A DNA stretch of 64,000 bases, from positions 3,007,501-3,071,500 of the forward strand of contig NZ_FO082820.1 of assembly GCF_000967425.1 (NCBI RefSeq), read 5' to 3'. The notes below the pieces were generated by a model that saw nothing but the letters and a program-made list of their open reading frames with translations, made no database searches and was not told the DNA's origin. Origin of the DNA: Pseudorhizobium banfieldiae. GTDB taxonomy: Bacteria > Pseudomonadota > Alphaproteobacteria > Rhizobiales > Rhizobiaceae. Position numbers and translations under genes: made by a program. Positions 54,241-63,057 of this stretch are shown here, one piece after another (within the stretch, counting starts at the first letter, position 1; every line of letters starts with the position of its first letter).

Positions 54241-54253
54241 CCGAGCCACCTCT
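54241..54253 (-). repeat. Right terminal inverted repeat of the IS
   Basis: CCGAGCCACCTCT on the plus strand, the exact reverse complement of 52970-52982. It is followed by the second TTG target copy at 54254-54256. Confidence 0.88.
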
Positions 54254-54256
54254 TTG

Positions 54257-55107
54257 CGATCGTTAACTATGGGCGCTTTTTCAAAGGCTTTGTCGACGCG
54301 ATGGCCGTGCAGGCGGCGTTGATCATCGTTGCATCCGTTTTCCTTCTGCCATGGTGGGCGGGAATGCTGGTCTTCTCAGTTCCAGAGTTCCGGCTTTGGG
54401 GTGCGGACATCTTCCCGGATTGGCCGAACTTCTTTGCGGCCATGCTTTGCATAGCCTTCATCGCAGCAATGACCTTCCAGCGTAGGTGGCTGGTCGGTTT
54501 GCTGTGCCTGATGGCCGCTATCTTGACAACGTCGCGGACAGTATTTCTGGCTGTCGCCATCTTCCTTGCCTGGCACGTCATGCTCCGTCAGCAGCGCTAC
54601 ACCGCAATTCGACTTGCCGCCGTCATCACCGCTTCTATCGGCGCCGCCGCGCTGCTTACCATCCTCTTGGCCGGCACATTCGACTCCGAATTCGCGGCGC
54701 GCCTCCTCTTGATATCGGACAGGTTGGCCATCCTCTGGAGTTCCATCGATCTAATGCTTGAGAGTCCTTTGACCGGTGTAGGCGGCGTCTTGCTCGACTA
54801 TAGGGTTGGCCATCTGGGGGCAGCCTCGTTCCACAACTCGTACCTTGAAGTTGTTGTCAGGACAGGCTTGATCGGTCTTGCGATCTATATGACCCTGATC
54901 CTTCTACCGCTTTTCCTACTGCGGTGGTCCGATACGCTGATCCCCCTCGCTCTCTTCATTCTGGCGGGATCCATGTTCCAGAACTTGCTGCGACATCCTC
55001 ATATCGCGATCGTCTTTTCCGTGGTGATCGCATGGGCCGGCTTACGGCGCCGCATGCGCCACGTCCCAGAAACGCCAGCAAACAGCTGCCAAATAGATTC
55101 CGCTTGA
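54257..55107 (+). pseudogene. O-antigen polymerase/ligase, C-terminal part (split by IS)
   Basis: The remaining roughly 283 codons of the interrupted gene, with no start of its own at the junction; an internal ATG occurs at 54301. Several membrane helices are present. The Wzy/WaaL family signature SFHNSYLEVVVRTGLIGLAI, in the large periplasmic loop, lies near the C-terminus, which is where O-antigen ligase-family proteins carry their conserved histidine. The intact protein would polymerise repeat units (Wzy) or ligate the chain. The end is 8 nt from the convergent wzx end. Confidence 0.85.
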
Positions 55108-55115
55108 GCGGCAAG

Positions 55116-56390
55116 TCAGACGCGCTTTCGCACTTTGTGCGGGCTGAGCCAGGGCAGGTCGGATACTCGGATGGCGAGAACAGAAGTGCCTACGAACAGT
55201 ACCAATTGAGCCGCAAGAAACGCGAATGGCGCGCCTTGCAGGCCAACGCTGCGCACCAGCATGTAGGACATGCCGATGTTCAAGAGCCCAGCTGTGAGTG
55301 TCACGCTCGCTAGGCGAGCAGTGGCGCTGGCATAGAAGACGAAGTTGGACATCATCAGATACATGCCGCCGACCGCCTGCCCCAATGCGATCATCGGCAT
55401 GAACGAAGCGGCCTCGCCGAATGCGTCACCGGCAAAGAGAGGCAAAAGGTAGTAGGCGATCGCGCCCGCGAGAAGACCTCCCAAAGCCATGATCCCCAAA
55501 AAAGCATAAACGAGTCTCACAATCCGTATTTTGGCAGTCGGATCATCGTCCTTCAACGTCTCAAATATCCATGGGGCGACCGTTCTGTTCATTCCGTCCG
55601 CGATAAGAAGCACGGCCAGGCCGATCTGGACGGCAACTGTGTATATGCCTGCCTCGGCAAGGCCCAAGAGGTTCGTAATGATAAGACGATCCGCCAAGGC
55701 AATCAGCATGCCGCCAAGCGCATGGGGAACAAGCGGTACTCCGAATCGTAATGCGTCTGCAACATGCTCGCGCGCTGCCGGAAACTTTAGCCACCCATTG
55801 GTCCTCAAGCGGTACAGCGCCCAAACCGCAGTCACGAACGAAGCTATCATCACCCCCATCGGCCTGCCTTCCCAAGCGTAACTAAGTGCAATCACGAGTG
55901 AGGCTGACGCGACAATGTCCAGGCCCACCTGGCTTAGCCTCATTGATGCAAACTTGGCCGCGGCCCGCTCGGACTGCCAGATCGCGAGCTGAATCTGGAT
56001 CACGAACTGGCAGCTCGACACAACGATTGCCGCTACAACCCACTTCGCGGGGAGCATCGTGACGCGCTCCACAACCGGCATTGTTGCAAGGACGAGGGCG
56101 ATCACGAACAGCGTGCTTCCGATCAAAACCACCATGCAACTGGCCACGTAGCGGGGAAAGTCGATTTCATCGCGCTTGAAGTAACGTATGCCAACAGCAC
56201 CTTGAACACTTAGTCCGGTGAGAGCCGTAAAGAGTTGACTTACGATGGTGAACATCGTCACGAGACCATACTCAGTCGGACTTAAAACTCGAGTTAGCCA
56301 AGGTAGAAAAATCAGCGGTATTGCACCGAACGCACCGTTCGCGACCGTGAAAAGGAACGCCGAAACGATGGCGGATCGATTCAGCGGCAT
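55116..56390 (-). CDS. Wzx-type polysaccharide repeat-unit flippase
   Basis: A 424-residue MATE/MVF-superfamily transporter with about 12 hydrophobic helices, starting NRSAIVSAFLFTVANGAFGA followed by IPLIFLPWLTRVLSPTEYG, the typical Wzx opening. It flips undecaprenyl-linked repeat units to the periplasm. It is convergent with the split polymerase gene, and 34 bp downstream of the glycosyltransferase stop on the same strand, forming the end of the leftward fnlA-fnlB-fnlC-wbuB-wzx run. Confidence 0.92.
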   Translation of the reverse strand: MPLNRSAIVSAFLFTVANGAFGAIPLIFLPWLTRVLSPTEYGLVTMFTIVSQLFTALTGLSVQGAVGIRYFKRDEIDFPRYVASCMVVLIGSTLFVIALVLATMPVVERVTMLPAKWVVAAIVVSSCQFVIQIQLAIWQSERAAAKFASMRLSQVGLDIVASASLVIALSYAWEGRPMGVMIASFVTAVWALYRLRTNGWLKFPAAREHVADALRFGVPLVPHALGGMLIALADRLIITNLLGLAEAGIYTVAVQIGLAVLLIADGMNRTVAPWIFETLKDDDPTAKIRIVRLVYAFLGIMALGGLLAGAIAYYLLPLFAGDAFGEAASFMPMIALGQAVGGMYLMMSNFVFYASATARLASVTLTAGLLNIGMSYMLVRSVGLQGAPFAFLAAQLVLFVGTSVLAIRVSDLPWLSPHKVRKRV

Positions 56391-56424
56391 CGTTCACGAT
56401 CTTCTTGAGGAAACCGAGCCATTT

Positions 56425-57660
56425 TCACGCTTCGCTGCCCATCCCCGCATTTCGCATCTTCGCCTCCAAACCATCGAGAAGCTGTGTGCGGTCGAATTCG
56501 GCGAGGCCGTAGGTCCTCGCGTTTGCGCCCATGGCGGCGCGATCTTTTGGCGGCATAGCGGCCAAGGCCTCGATGTTACGTGCGAGCGCAGCGCCGTCCC
56601 CCGACGGGCTAACCACACCGGCGCCTGCCTCCTCGATCACCCGAGCCCCCTCGCCGTCAAGCATGCCCACAAGCGGCACACCGGCGGCAAGATAGCTCTG
56701 CACCTTGCCGGGTATGGTCATGGCGAAGATCTTTTCGCGCTTGAGCGAGACCAACAGCGCGTCGGCGGTGGTGAAGAAGGAGGGCATTCGCTCCAGCGGG
56801 AAGCGTCCAAGCAGGATCACGCGGTCTGAAAGGCCGCGCCGTTCGATCTCGTTTTCCACCCACGGTCTCATCCGTCCGTCACCGACGACCAGGATACGCA
56901 CCTTCGCGTCGGAGCGAAGCGCTTCCGCCGCATCTAGGATTGCGGGGAAATCCTGCGCATCGCCGACATTGCCGGCAAAAAGCACGTTGAAGCTGTCAGC
57001 GTACCGGAGGACTTCCGACGCTTTGGCAATCTCCTTCGCGCCCTGCTGGAAGATCGGCTCGGCCCAGCCGGGGAAATAGCTCACCGTCGCATCCTTGCCC
57101 GCATAGGTGCGCACATTGTCCATGAAAGAACGCGACTGAACGAGGATGTGGTCGGTGCGGCGGTAGATGTAGCTCACCAGTCTGCCAACCAGCGCCAGCA
57201 GGCGCGGCGACTTCACAGCGCCAACCGCCTCCAGCGTATCTGGCCAAAGATCGAGGATCCACACGAACAGCGGCGCCCGCTTCAACCGGCGCTGGAGGAT
57301 TGCCGGCAGCACGGCCGTGATTGGCGAGATCATAAAGACAAATATCGAATCGAACCTGCGGCCACGCAGCCTCCAGGCGCCGACGGTCAGGCCGGACAAA
57401 ACGAAGCTTGCATAATTCGCTATCAGGCGCAGGCTGCCCTTCCCGCGCGACAGCATGGGGATACGGATAACCTCAGCGCCGTTGAAGCGGGCGAACTCTT
57501 GCGGGCTCGACCTGTACTCTCCAAACACCTTACCCGACGGGTAGTTGGGTAGGCCGGTGAGAATGGTGACCTCGTGACCGCGCGCGATCATGTCGGACGC
57601 GAGATCGTTGATCCGAAAATTCTCCGGCCAGAAGTATTGCGTTAGGATGAGAATGCGCAA
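56425..57660 (-). CDS. GT4 glycosyltransferase, WbuB-like (L-FucNAc transferase)
   Basis: A 411-residue GT-B glycosyltransferase of family 4. The start ILILTQYFWPENFRINDLA with LTGLPNYPSGK is characteristic of WbuB, which transfers N-acetyl-L-fucosamine. The C-terminal donor domain shows VLFAGNVGDAQDF and LLVSLKREKIFAMTIPGKV. It is placed directly after fnlA-B-C, which make UDP-L-FucNAc, so that donor is a strong inference. The gap to the fnlC-like gene is 7 bp. Confidence 0.9.
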   Translation of the reverse strand: MRILILTQYFWPENFRINDLASDMIARGHEVTILTGLPNYPSGKVFGEYRSSPQEFARFNGAEVIRIPMLSRGKGSLRLIANYASFVLSGLTVGAWRLRGRRFDSIFVFMISPITAVLPAILQRRLKRAPLFVWILDLWPDTLEAVGAVKSPRLLALVGRLVSYIYRRTDHILVQSRSFMDNVRTYAGKDATVSYFPGWAEPIFQQGAKEIAKASEVLRYADSFNVLFAGNVGDAQDFPAILDAAEALRSDAKVRILVVGDGRMRPWVENEIERRGLSDRVILLGRFPLERMPSFFTTADALLVSLKREKIFAMTIPGKVQSYLAAGVPLVGMLDGEGARVIEEAGAGVVSPSGDGAALARNIEALAAMPPKDRAAMGANARTYGLAEFDRTQLLDGLEAKMRNAGMGSEA

Positions 57661-57667
57661 GGCGGCC

Positions 57668-58801
57668 TCAGTCGTAGCGGCGCCAGACGACGCGGTTCAC
57701 GTAGTCGGTGTAGCTGTGGATGATGCGCACGACTTTATCCGAGACGTTCGGCATCGAGTAGTCGGCGACGAGGCGCAGGCCGCGTTCGGCGCCACGCGGC
57801 TGTGTGTCGAGAATGGCAAGGGCTTGGCGCACGCGGTCGGGCGACAGCCCGACCATCATCACGGCGGCCTCCTCCATACCCTCCGGCCGTTCATGCGCCT
57901 CGCGCAGGTTCAGCGCCGGGAAGTTGAGGATCGAGGCCTCCTCGCTAATCGTGCCGCTGTCCGACAGCACCGCGCGAGCTGACTTCTGCAGCCGCACATA
58001 GTCGTGGAAGCCAAGCGGCTTCATCAGGCGCACCAACTCGTGGAACTTAGACCCCGTTGCCTCGACGCGCTTCATAGTGCGCGGATGGGTCGAGACCACC
58101 ACGGGTAGCCCATAATCCTCGGCGACACCGTTAAGGATGCCCACCAGTCGACCGAAATTGCGGTCGGTGTCGATGTTCTCCTCGCGGTGCGCGCTGACCA
58201 CGAAGTAGCGGCCTTCTTCAAGGCCGAGCCGGGCAAGCGCGTCGGAGGCGTCGATGCAGTCCAGGTAGTGATGTAATACCTCGAACATCGGGCTGCCGGT
58301 CTTGATTACCAGGTCCGGCGGCAGGCCCTCGCGCAGAAGGTATTCGCGAGCAATCGAGCTGTAGGTCAGGTTAACGTCCGCCGTGTGGTCGACGATCCGC
58401 CGGTTGATCTCCTCCGGCACGCGTTGGTCGAAGCAGCGGTTGCCCGCTTCCATGTGGAAGACCGGCACCTTGCGGCGCTTGGCGGGGATGACCGACAGAC
58501 AGGAGTTGGTGTCGCCCAGCACCAGCATCGCGTCCGGCATCTCCTCGACCAGTACGTTGTCGACCGCCCCTATGATGTTGCCGATCGTCTCGGACGGGCC
58601 AGCGCCGGCCGCGTTGAGAAAGTGGTCCGGTTTCTTGACGCCGAGGTCGTCGAAGAACACTTGGTTGAGCTCGTAGTCATAGTTCTGGCCGGTATGCACC
58701 AGCACGTGGTCACAGTGGTGGTCGAGCGCTGCCATCACGCGCGACAGCCGGATGAGCTCCGGCCGCGTTCCAACTACGGTCATAACCTTGAGCTTCTTCA
58801 C
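57668..58801 (-). CDS. fnlC: UDP-N-acetyl sugar 2-epimerase, FnlC/WbjD-like
   Basis: A 377-residue non-hydrolysing 2-epimerase of the WecB fold. Motifs are VVGTRPELIRLSRVM at the start, LVHTGQNYD, FHMEAGNRCFDQRVPEEINR, and LSDSGTISEEASIL. The DQRVPEE pattern and the position after fnlA and fnlB point to the last step of UDP-L-FucNAc synthesis rather than to UDP-ManNAc formation. It overlaps the fnlB stop by 4 nt. Confidence 0.9.
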   Translation of the reverse strand: MKKLKVMTVVGTRPELIRLSRVMAALDHHCDHVLVHTGQNYDYELNQVFFDDLGVKKPDHFLNAAGAGPSETIGNIIGAVDNVLVEEMPDAMLVLGDTNSCLSVIPAKRRKVPVFHMEAGNRCFDQRVPEEINRRIVDHTADVNLTYSSIAREYLLREGLPPDLVIKTGSPMFEVLHHYLDCIDASDALARLGLEEGRYFVVSAHREENIDTDRNFGRLVGILNGVAEDYGLPVVVSTHPRTMKRVEATGSKFHELVRLMKPLGFHDYVRLQKSARAVLSDSGTISEEASILNFPALNLREAHERPEGMEEAAVMMVGLSPDRVRQALAILDTQPRGAERGLRLVADYSMPNVSDKVVRIIHSYTDYVNRVVWRRYD

Positions 58802-59910
58802 GGCTTCACCTTCGCTGCAATGGTGTCGGGACGGGTGCGGTCGAAGATCTCATTCGCCCACAGCATGACGATCAACTCGTCGTCACCGATGTTGGTCACG
58901 TTGTGTGCCCAGCCGGGGATCGTCTCCACGATCGTCGCTTCGCCACCATGGATCACTAGTTCGAAGGTCTCGCCGGTAACGATCTGGCGGAAACCGAAGC
59001 TCGCCGTCCCCTTGATGACAAGGAATTTTTCCGTCTTCGAGTGGTGATAGTGCTCGCCGCGGGTGATGCCAGGATGGGCGGTGAAATAGGAGAACTGCCC
59101 GCTGTCGCGCGTCTTTAGCATCTCCACGAAGCTGCCACGCGGGTCGGTATGAACCGGTACGGTATAGGTGAAGGCGGCAGGTGCAAGGAAGCTCAGATAG
59201 GTCGCGTGCAGCGCGCGAGCGAGGCCGGTGCCAACGGGTGGCGTCGTCAGGTCGTCGCGGCTTGCCGCGAACGAGCGAATCATATCGGCGACCGCGCCGA
59301 CCGTCGTCTCGTAGACGGGCGCAGCTTCGAGGAACCCGCCGGGCGCAGCCTCGTCACGCGCGAGCGAAAGGAATGCCTCAACGACGTCGTCGACGTAGAC
59401 TAGGCGAAGCGGCGCCCCCGGGTCGTTGATGGTGATCGACAGGCCGTGCGCGATGTTGTGGCAGAAGGTCGCGACCGCCGAGTTGTAGTTCGGGCGCGAC
59501 CACTTGCCAAAGACGTTGGTTAGTCGGAAGATGTTGACGCCCGCGCCTGTCCTGGCGCCGTAGGCTTTGACGATCTCCTCGGCGCGGCGCTTGCTCTGCC
59601 CGTAGGGATTGTCAAGCGCTGCCTGTGTCGAGGACGAGACCACAATCCGGGGCGGTTTCGCCAAGCCTGCCAGCACATCGCACAACTCCGCGGTGAAGTC
59701 GGCGTTTCCGGTCGCAAACTCCGCCGGATTGGTCGGCCGGTTCACACCCGCCAAGTGGAAGACGAGGTCCACACCCGCGAGACGGCGTGAAAGTTCGTCC
59801 CGCGGCGTGCTCCGCACGATCCTAACGATGTCGGTCTGGCCGGTCTCTCCCAGTCGAACATCCAGGTTGCGCCCGATGAAGCCTTCAGCGCCGGTGATCG
59901 CAATCCGCAC
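58798..59910 (-). CDS. fnlB: UDP-2-acetamido-2,6-dideoxy-hexulose reductase/epimerase, FnlB/WbjC-like
   Basis: About 370 residues: an SDR domain starting RIAITGAEGFIGRNLDVRL, with the active-site YGQSKRRAEE motif, followed by a C-terminal cupin (about 255-370; GITRGEHYHHSKTEKFLVI) that performs C3/C5 epimerisation. This fusion is diagnostic of WbjC/FnlB. GTG 59910 begins right before the cofactor motif and lies 5 nt past the fnlA stop; ATG 59961, overlapping fnlA by 47 nt, would add 17 residues. Confidence 0.9.
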   Translation of the reverse strand: MRIAITGAEGFIGRNLDVRLGETGQTDIVRIVRSTPRDELSRRLAGVDLVFHLAGVNRPTNPAEFATGNADFTAELCDVLAGLAKPPRIVVSSSTQAALDNPYGQSKRRAEEIVKAYGARTGAGVNIFRLTNVFGKWSRPNYNSAVATFCHNIAHGLSITINDPGAPLRLVYVDDVVEAFLSLARDEAAPGGFLEAAPVYETTVGAVADMIRSFAASRDDLTTPPVGTGLARALHATYLSFLAPAAFTYTVPVHTDPRGSFVEMLKTRDSGQFSYFTAHPGITRGEHYHHSKTEKFLVIKGTASFGFRQIVTGETFELVIHGGEATIVETIPGWAHNVTNIGDDELIVMLWANEIFDRTRPDTIAAKVKP

Positions 59911-59914
59911 GGCC

Positions 59915-60949
59915 TCAGTTCTCCGGACCGGCGGTGTCGCCGCTTGCGGCGCGTCGGACATACTCGACCTTCAGTAGGAGCGCCTTCATGCCCTCCACGT
60001 CGAGCCGCTCGGTGTTGTGCGAGTTGTAATCCTCAGTGCGGTTGAGGCGCTTCTCACCCTGCTCCACGAACTTCGAATAGTTCAGGTCGCGTCCGTCCGC
60101 TGGTATGCGGAAATAGCCGCCCTCGTCGATCGCAGTCGCCAGTTCCTCGCGGCTCAGCAGCGCCTCAAACAGCTTCTCACCATGGCGCGTGCCGATCTCG
60201 ATCACCGGATGCTCGTGTTTGCCAAGCACCTGCTTGACGGCGTGCGCGAGCACCTCGACGGTCGCTGCCGGCGCTTTCTGCACGAAGATGTCACCATTGT
60301 TTCCGTTTTCGAAAGCGTAGAGCACGAGCTCCACGGCATCCTCAAGCGTCATCATGAAACGCGTCATGGTCGGGTCAGTCAGCGTGATCGGCAGCCCAGC
60401 CCTGATCTGCTCAACGAAGAGAGGGATTACGGAGCCGCGGGAGGCCATTACATTGCCATATCGTGTACCGCAGATGATCGTACGGGTGGCGTCGAGGTTG
60501 CGCGATGCAGCCACCATCACCTTTTCCATCATGGCCTTGGAGATGCCCATGGCGTTGATCGGGTATACCGCCTTGTCTGTCGACAGGCAGACGACCCGCT
60601 TCAGGCGCGCCGAGATCGCGGCTTCGAGCACGTTCTCCGTGCCCAGCACGTTGGTGCGCACGGCTTCCATCGGGTGGAACTCGCAGGACGGCACCTGCTT
60701 AAGCGCGGCGGCGTGGAAGCAGTAGTCTACCCCGCGCATCGCACGCTCGACGCTGTGGCGGTCGCGCACATCGCCCAGATAGAATTTGAGTTTCCCGTTA
60801 TCGAAATGCTTGCGCATGTCGTCCTGCTTTTTCTCGTCGCGGCTGAATACTCGAATCTCACGGATATTCGTGTCCAGAAACCGCCGAACGGTTGCCCGAC
60901 CAAATGAACCTGTTCCTCCGGTAATCAGCAGAACTTTATCTGAGAACAT
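59915..60949 (-). CDS. fnlA: UDP-GlcNAc C4,6-dehydratase/C5 epimerase, FnlA/WbjB-like
   Basis: A 344-residue soluble SDR. The cofactor motif is LLITGGTGSFGRATVRRFL. The active site is STDKAVYPINAMGISKAMM, with Met in place of the usual Tyr. AALKQVPSCEFHPMEAV and GTRYGNVMASRGSVIPLF are typical. It converts UDP-GlcNAc to the 4-keto-6-deoxy L-talose series, the first step to UDP-L-FucNAc. It is the first gene of the leftward run, divergent from the CMP-sugar synthetase with a 132-bp promoter region. Confidence 0.92.
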   Translation of the reverse strand: MFSDKVLLITGGTGSFGRATVRRFLDTNIREIRVFSRDEKKQDDMRKHFDNGKLKFYLGDVRDRHSVERAMRGVDYCFHAAALKQVPSCEFHPMEAVRTNVLGTENVLEAAISARLKRVVCLSTDKAVYPINAMGISKAMMEKVMVAASRNLDATRTIICGTRYGNVMASRGSVIPLFVEQIRAGLPITLTDPTMTRFMMTLEDAVELVLYAFENGNNGDIFVQKAPAATVEVLAHAVKQVLGKHEHPVIEIGTRHGEKLFEALLSREELATAIDEGGYFRIPADGRDLNYSKFVEQGEKRLNRTEDYNSHNTERLDVEGMKALLLKVEYVRRAASGDTAGPEN

Positions 60950-61081
60950 GAAGCCACCTTTCTTCTCACTCGGCTAGTACCGCGGGCACCTTGGCAGAAT
61001 CAAGTTGCAGCTTGGCCTTGCGGCAAAAATGCCTTCCTTGTTAGGCACAGAAATCCTAGTAGGGACAAAAGGAAGGGCATT

Positions 61082-61819
61082 ATGTTGAACTGCATAGCGC
61101 TGATCACAGCACGCGGTGGCTCCAAGCGACTACCGGGAAAAAACATAATGCGGTTCGCCGGCCGACCGCTCATCCAGTGGACCTGCGAGGCTGCCAACGC
61201 CGCTGCAGTCGTCCGTCGAACAATCGTCTCCACCGACAGTACTGACATTGCTGACGCGGCCCGCGCGTCAGGAGCAGAAGTACCTTTCATACGACCTGCC
61301 GAGTTAGCGGGAGACAACTCGTCGCACTACCAAGTCATCGCACATGCGCTTGACTGGATTGAGACGGATGAAGGGTCACTGCCAGACTTTCTATGCCTTC
61401 TCCAGCCGACCTCCCCCCTGCGGACAGGCGAGGACATCGACAAAACGGTCACTTTGGCTGCAGAATCAGACGCAGACAGCGCGTTTTCCGTATCACCCGT
61501 CGCGACACATCCGGAACTGATTTACCGCCTTGCCGATAACGGAAAAGCGTCCAATTTCCTGCCGCCCGCTACAGGCTATCGTCGCTCCCAGGACATGGAG
61601 CCACTTTTCCACGTCAATGGCGCGGTGTACGCTATACGCCCCCACAGCTTTCGACAGCGCCAGACGGTCGTGTCGTCCGGTGCTCTGGGTTACGTGATGC
61701 CACCGGAGCGGAGTATAGACATCGACAACGAGGCAGATTTTGTCTGCGCCGAAGCGTTAATGCTGCGATTTCAATCCAAGCGGATCGCCAGCCTCTCCGA
61801 CAATGGATCCACAACATGA
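61082..61819 (+). CDS. CMP-nonulosonate cytidylyltransferase (NeuA/LegF-like)
   Basis: A 245-residue acylneuraminate cytidylyltransferase. The CTP-binding signature is ALITARGGSKRLPGKNI. Also seen are STDSTDIADAARASGAEVPF, LLQPTSPLRTGEDID, and SIDIDNEADF near the end. It activates the nonulosonate from the NeuB-like enzyme as its CMP form. GGAAGGG lies 6 nt before the ATG. It is 16 kb from the other nonulosonate genes but in the same locus. It overlaps the next gene by 4 nt. Confidence 0.93.
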   Translation: MLNCIALITARGGSKRLPGKNIMRFAGRPLIQWTCEAANAAAVVRRTIVSTDSTDIADAARASGAEVPFIRPAELAGDNSSHYQVIAHALDWIETDEGSLPDFLCLLQPTSPLRTGEDIDKTVTLAAESDADSAFSVSPVATHPELIYRLADNGKASNFLPPATGYRRSQDMEPLFHVNGAVYAIRPHSFRQRQTVVSSGALGYVMPPERSIDIDNEADFVCAEALMLRFQSKRIASLSDNGSTT

Positions 61820-63042
61820 AGCACCCCCTGCACGAACTTGCAACTGGCCGCGCTGATTCGCTTTTTGAAGCGGACATCACACAGTCCGAAGCACCGCTAC
61901 GGGCAGCCATCACGGGCAAACGGGTACTTGCGATCGGAGGGGCCGGCTCCATCGGTTCCTCTACCGTCCTCCAAATTGCAATGCGTGATCCCGAAGTTCT
62001 CCATGTCATCGACCAGAACGAGAACGGCCTCGCCGAACTCGTCCGGCAATTGCGCTCGCAGCCTGACCTCTGGTCGGCCCGCGACTTCCAAACGCTTCCA
62101 CTCGACTATGGTTCTGCCGCCATGAGGCACCTATTGGCATCGCAGCCCCCTTACGACCTGGTGCTAAATTTCGCCGCATTGAAGCACGTGCGATCTGAGA
62201 AGGACCCGTTTTCAACCCTACAAATGTTTGAGACCAACCTCCTGAAGCAAGAGCGATTGATGCACTGGCTTGCTGGAACGGGCTTTGCGGGTCGTTTCTT
62301 CACTGTCTCCACGGACAAGGCAGCGAACCCATCCTCGATGATGGGAGCATCCAAACGTGCAATGGAGCATGTTCTGTTCAACTCTGCCGCGGCGGCCACA
62401 CTATCCGGCACCAAAACTTCCGCGCGTTTTGCAAATGTTGCCTTCTCCAATGGGTCGCTGCTCCAGGGTTTCGAGAACCGTCTCGCTCGTATTGAACCGC
62501 TGGCAGCGCCGCGTGATACCCGGCGCTACTTCGTATCGTTACGTGAATCCGGCGAACTGTGTGTGCTTGCCGCAGCGCTGGCGCCGGACCGCACTATCGT
62601 CATCCCTCGTCTCGACCCAGAAAGACACCTCGTGCCGCTACAGACGATAGCAGAAAGTTTCCTCCGCTATCACGGCTATGAGCCGGTACATTATTTCGAC
62701 GAACTCGAAGCTTGCGCAGCCGTGAAGCACGAAGCGGAGAAAGGTCGCTGGCCGCTGCTATTAACGGCTCTCGATACCTCAGGGGAAAAGCCCTACGAAG
62801 AATTCACAACACCGCGCGAACGAACGTGCGAAATCGGGCTACCCAACCTACTCGCAGTCGAATACCTCGCCGCTGACCGCGCGGCCATTGACGCTATGCT
62901 ACGAGCGACGGAAGGCTTAATGAGCGGCGCTTTCGCTGGCTCCTTGAGTAAGAAGAAGCTGAAGGATGTGCTTGCTATGGTTGAACCCGGTTTTCTAGCT
63001 ACACACAAGGATGCCATCGCCAATTTGGATCAGAGGCTTTAG
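61816..63042 (+). CDS. Soluble nucleotide-sugar dehydratase-like SDR
   Basis: A 408-residue extended SDR of the CapD/polysaccharide-biosynthesis type. The cofactor motif is LAIGGAGSIGSSTVLQIA. The catalytic stretch STDKAANPSSMMGASKRAME again has Met in the Tyr position. AALKHVRSEKDPF is also kept. It has no membrane helices and an extra C-terminal region of about 100 residues. It could be the 4,6-dehydratase of the nonulosonate route or a partner that modifies the CMP-sugar precursor. Translational coupling to the CMP synthetase supports the nonulosonate side. Confidence 0.8.
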   Translation: MKHPLHELATGRADSLFEADITQSEAPLRAAITGKRVLAIGGAGSIGSSTVLQIAMRDPEVLHVIDQNENGLAELVRQLRSQPDLWSARDFQTLPLDYGSAAMRHLLASQPPYDLVLNFAALKHVRSEKDPFSTLQMFETNLLKQERLMHWLAGTGFAGRFFTVSTDKAANPSSMMGASKRAMEHVLFNSAAAATLSGTKTSARFANVAFSNGSLLQGFENRLARIEPLAAPRDTRRYFVSLRESGELCVLAAALAPDRTIVIPRLDPERHLVPLQTIAESFLRYHGYEPVHYFDELEACAAVKHEAEKGRWPLLLTALDTSGEKPYEEFTTPRERTCEIGLPNLLAVEYLAADRAAIDAMLRATEGLMSGAFAGSLSKKKLKDVLAMVEPGFLATHKDAIANLDQRL

Positions 63043-63057
63043 AAGATGGAGGTAGGA

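Larger units (their letters stand above)
52970..54253 (-). mobile_element. IS3-family insertion sequence (1284 bp)
   Basis: A complete-looking IS3-family element. The ends are 13-bp perfect inverted repeats (AGAGGTGGCTCGG at 52970-52982, complement at 54241-54253), continued by the imperfect match TCTGAACAG/TCTGCACAG in register. TTG directly flanks both ends (52967-52969, 54254-54256), a 3-bp target duplication. It encodes OrfA and OrfB on the minus strand. Removing it plus one TTG restores a single open frame across the host gene. Both transposase frames are intact, so it is probably recent and active. Confidence 0.92.
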
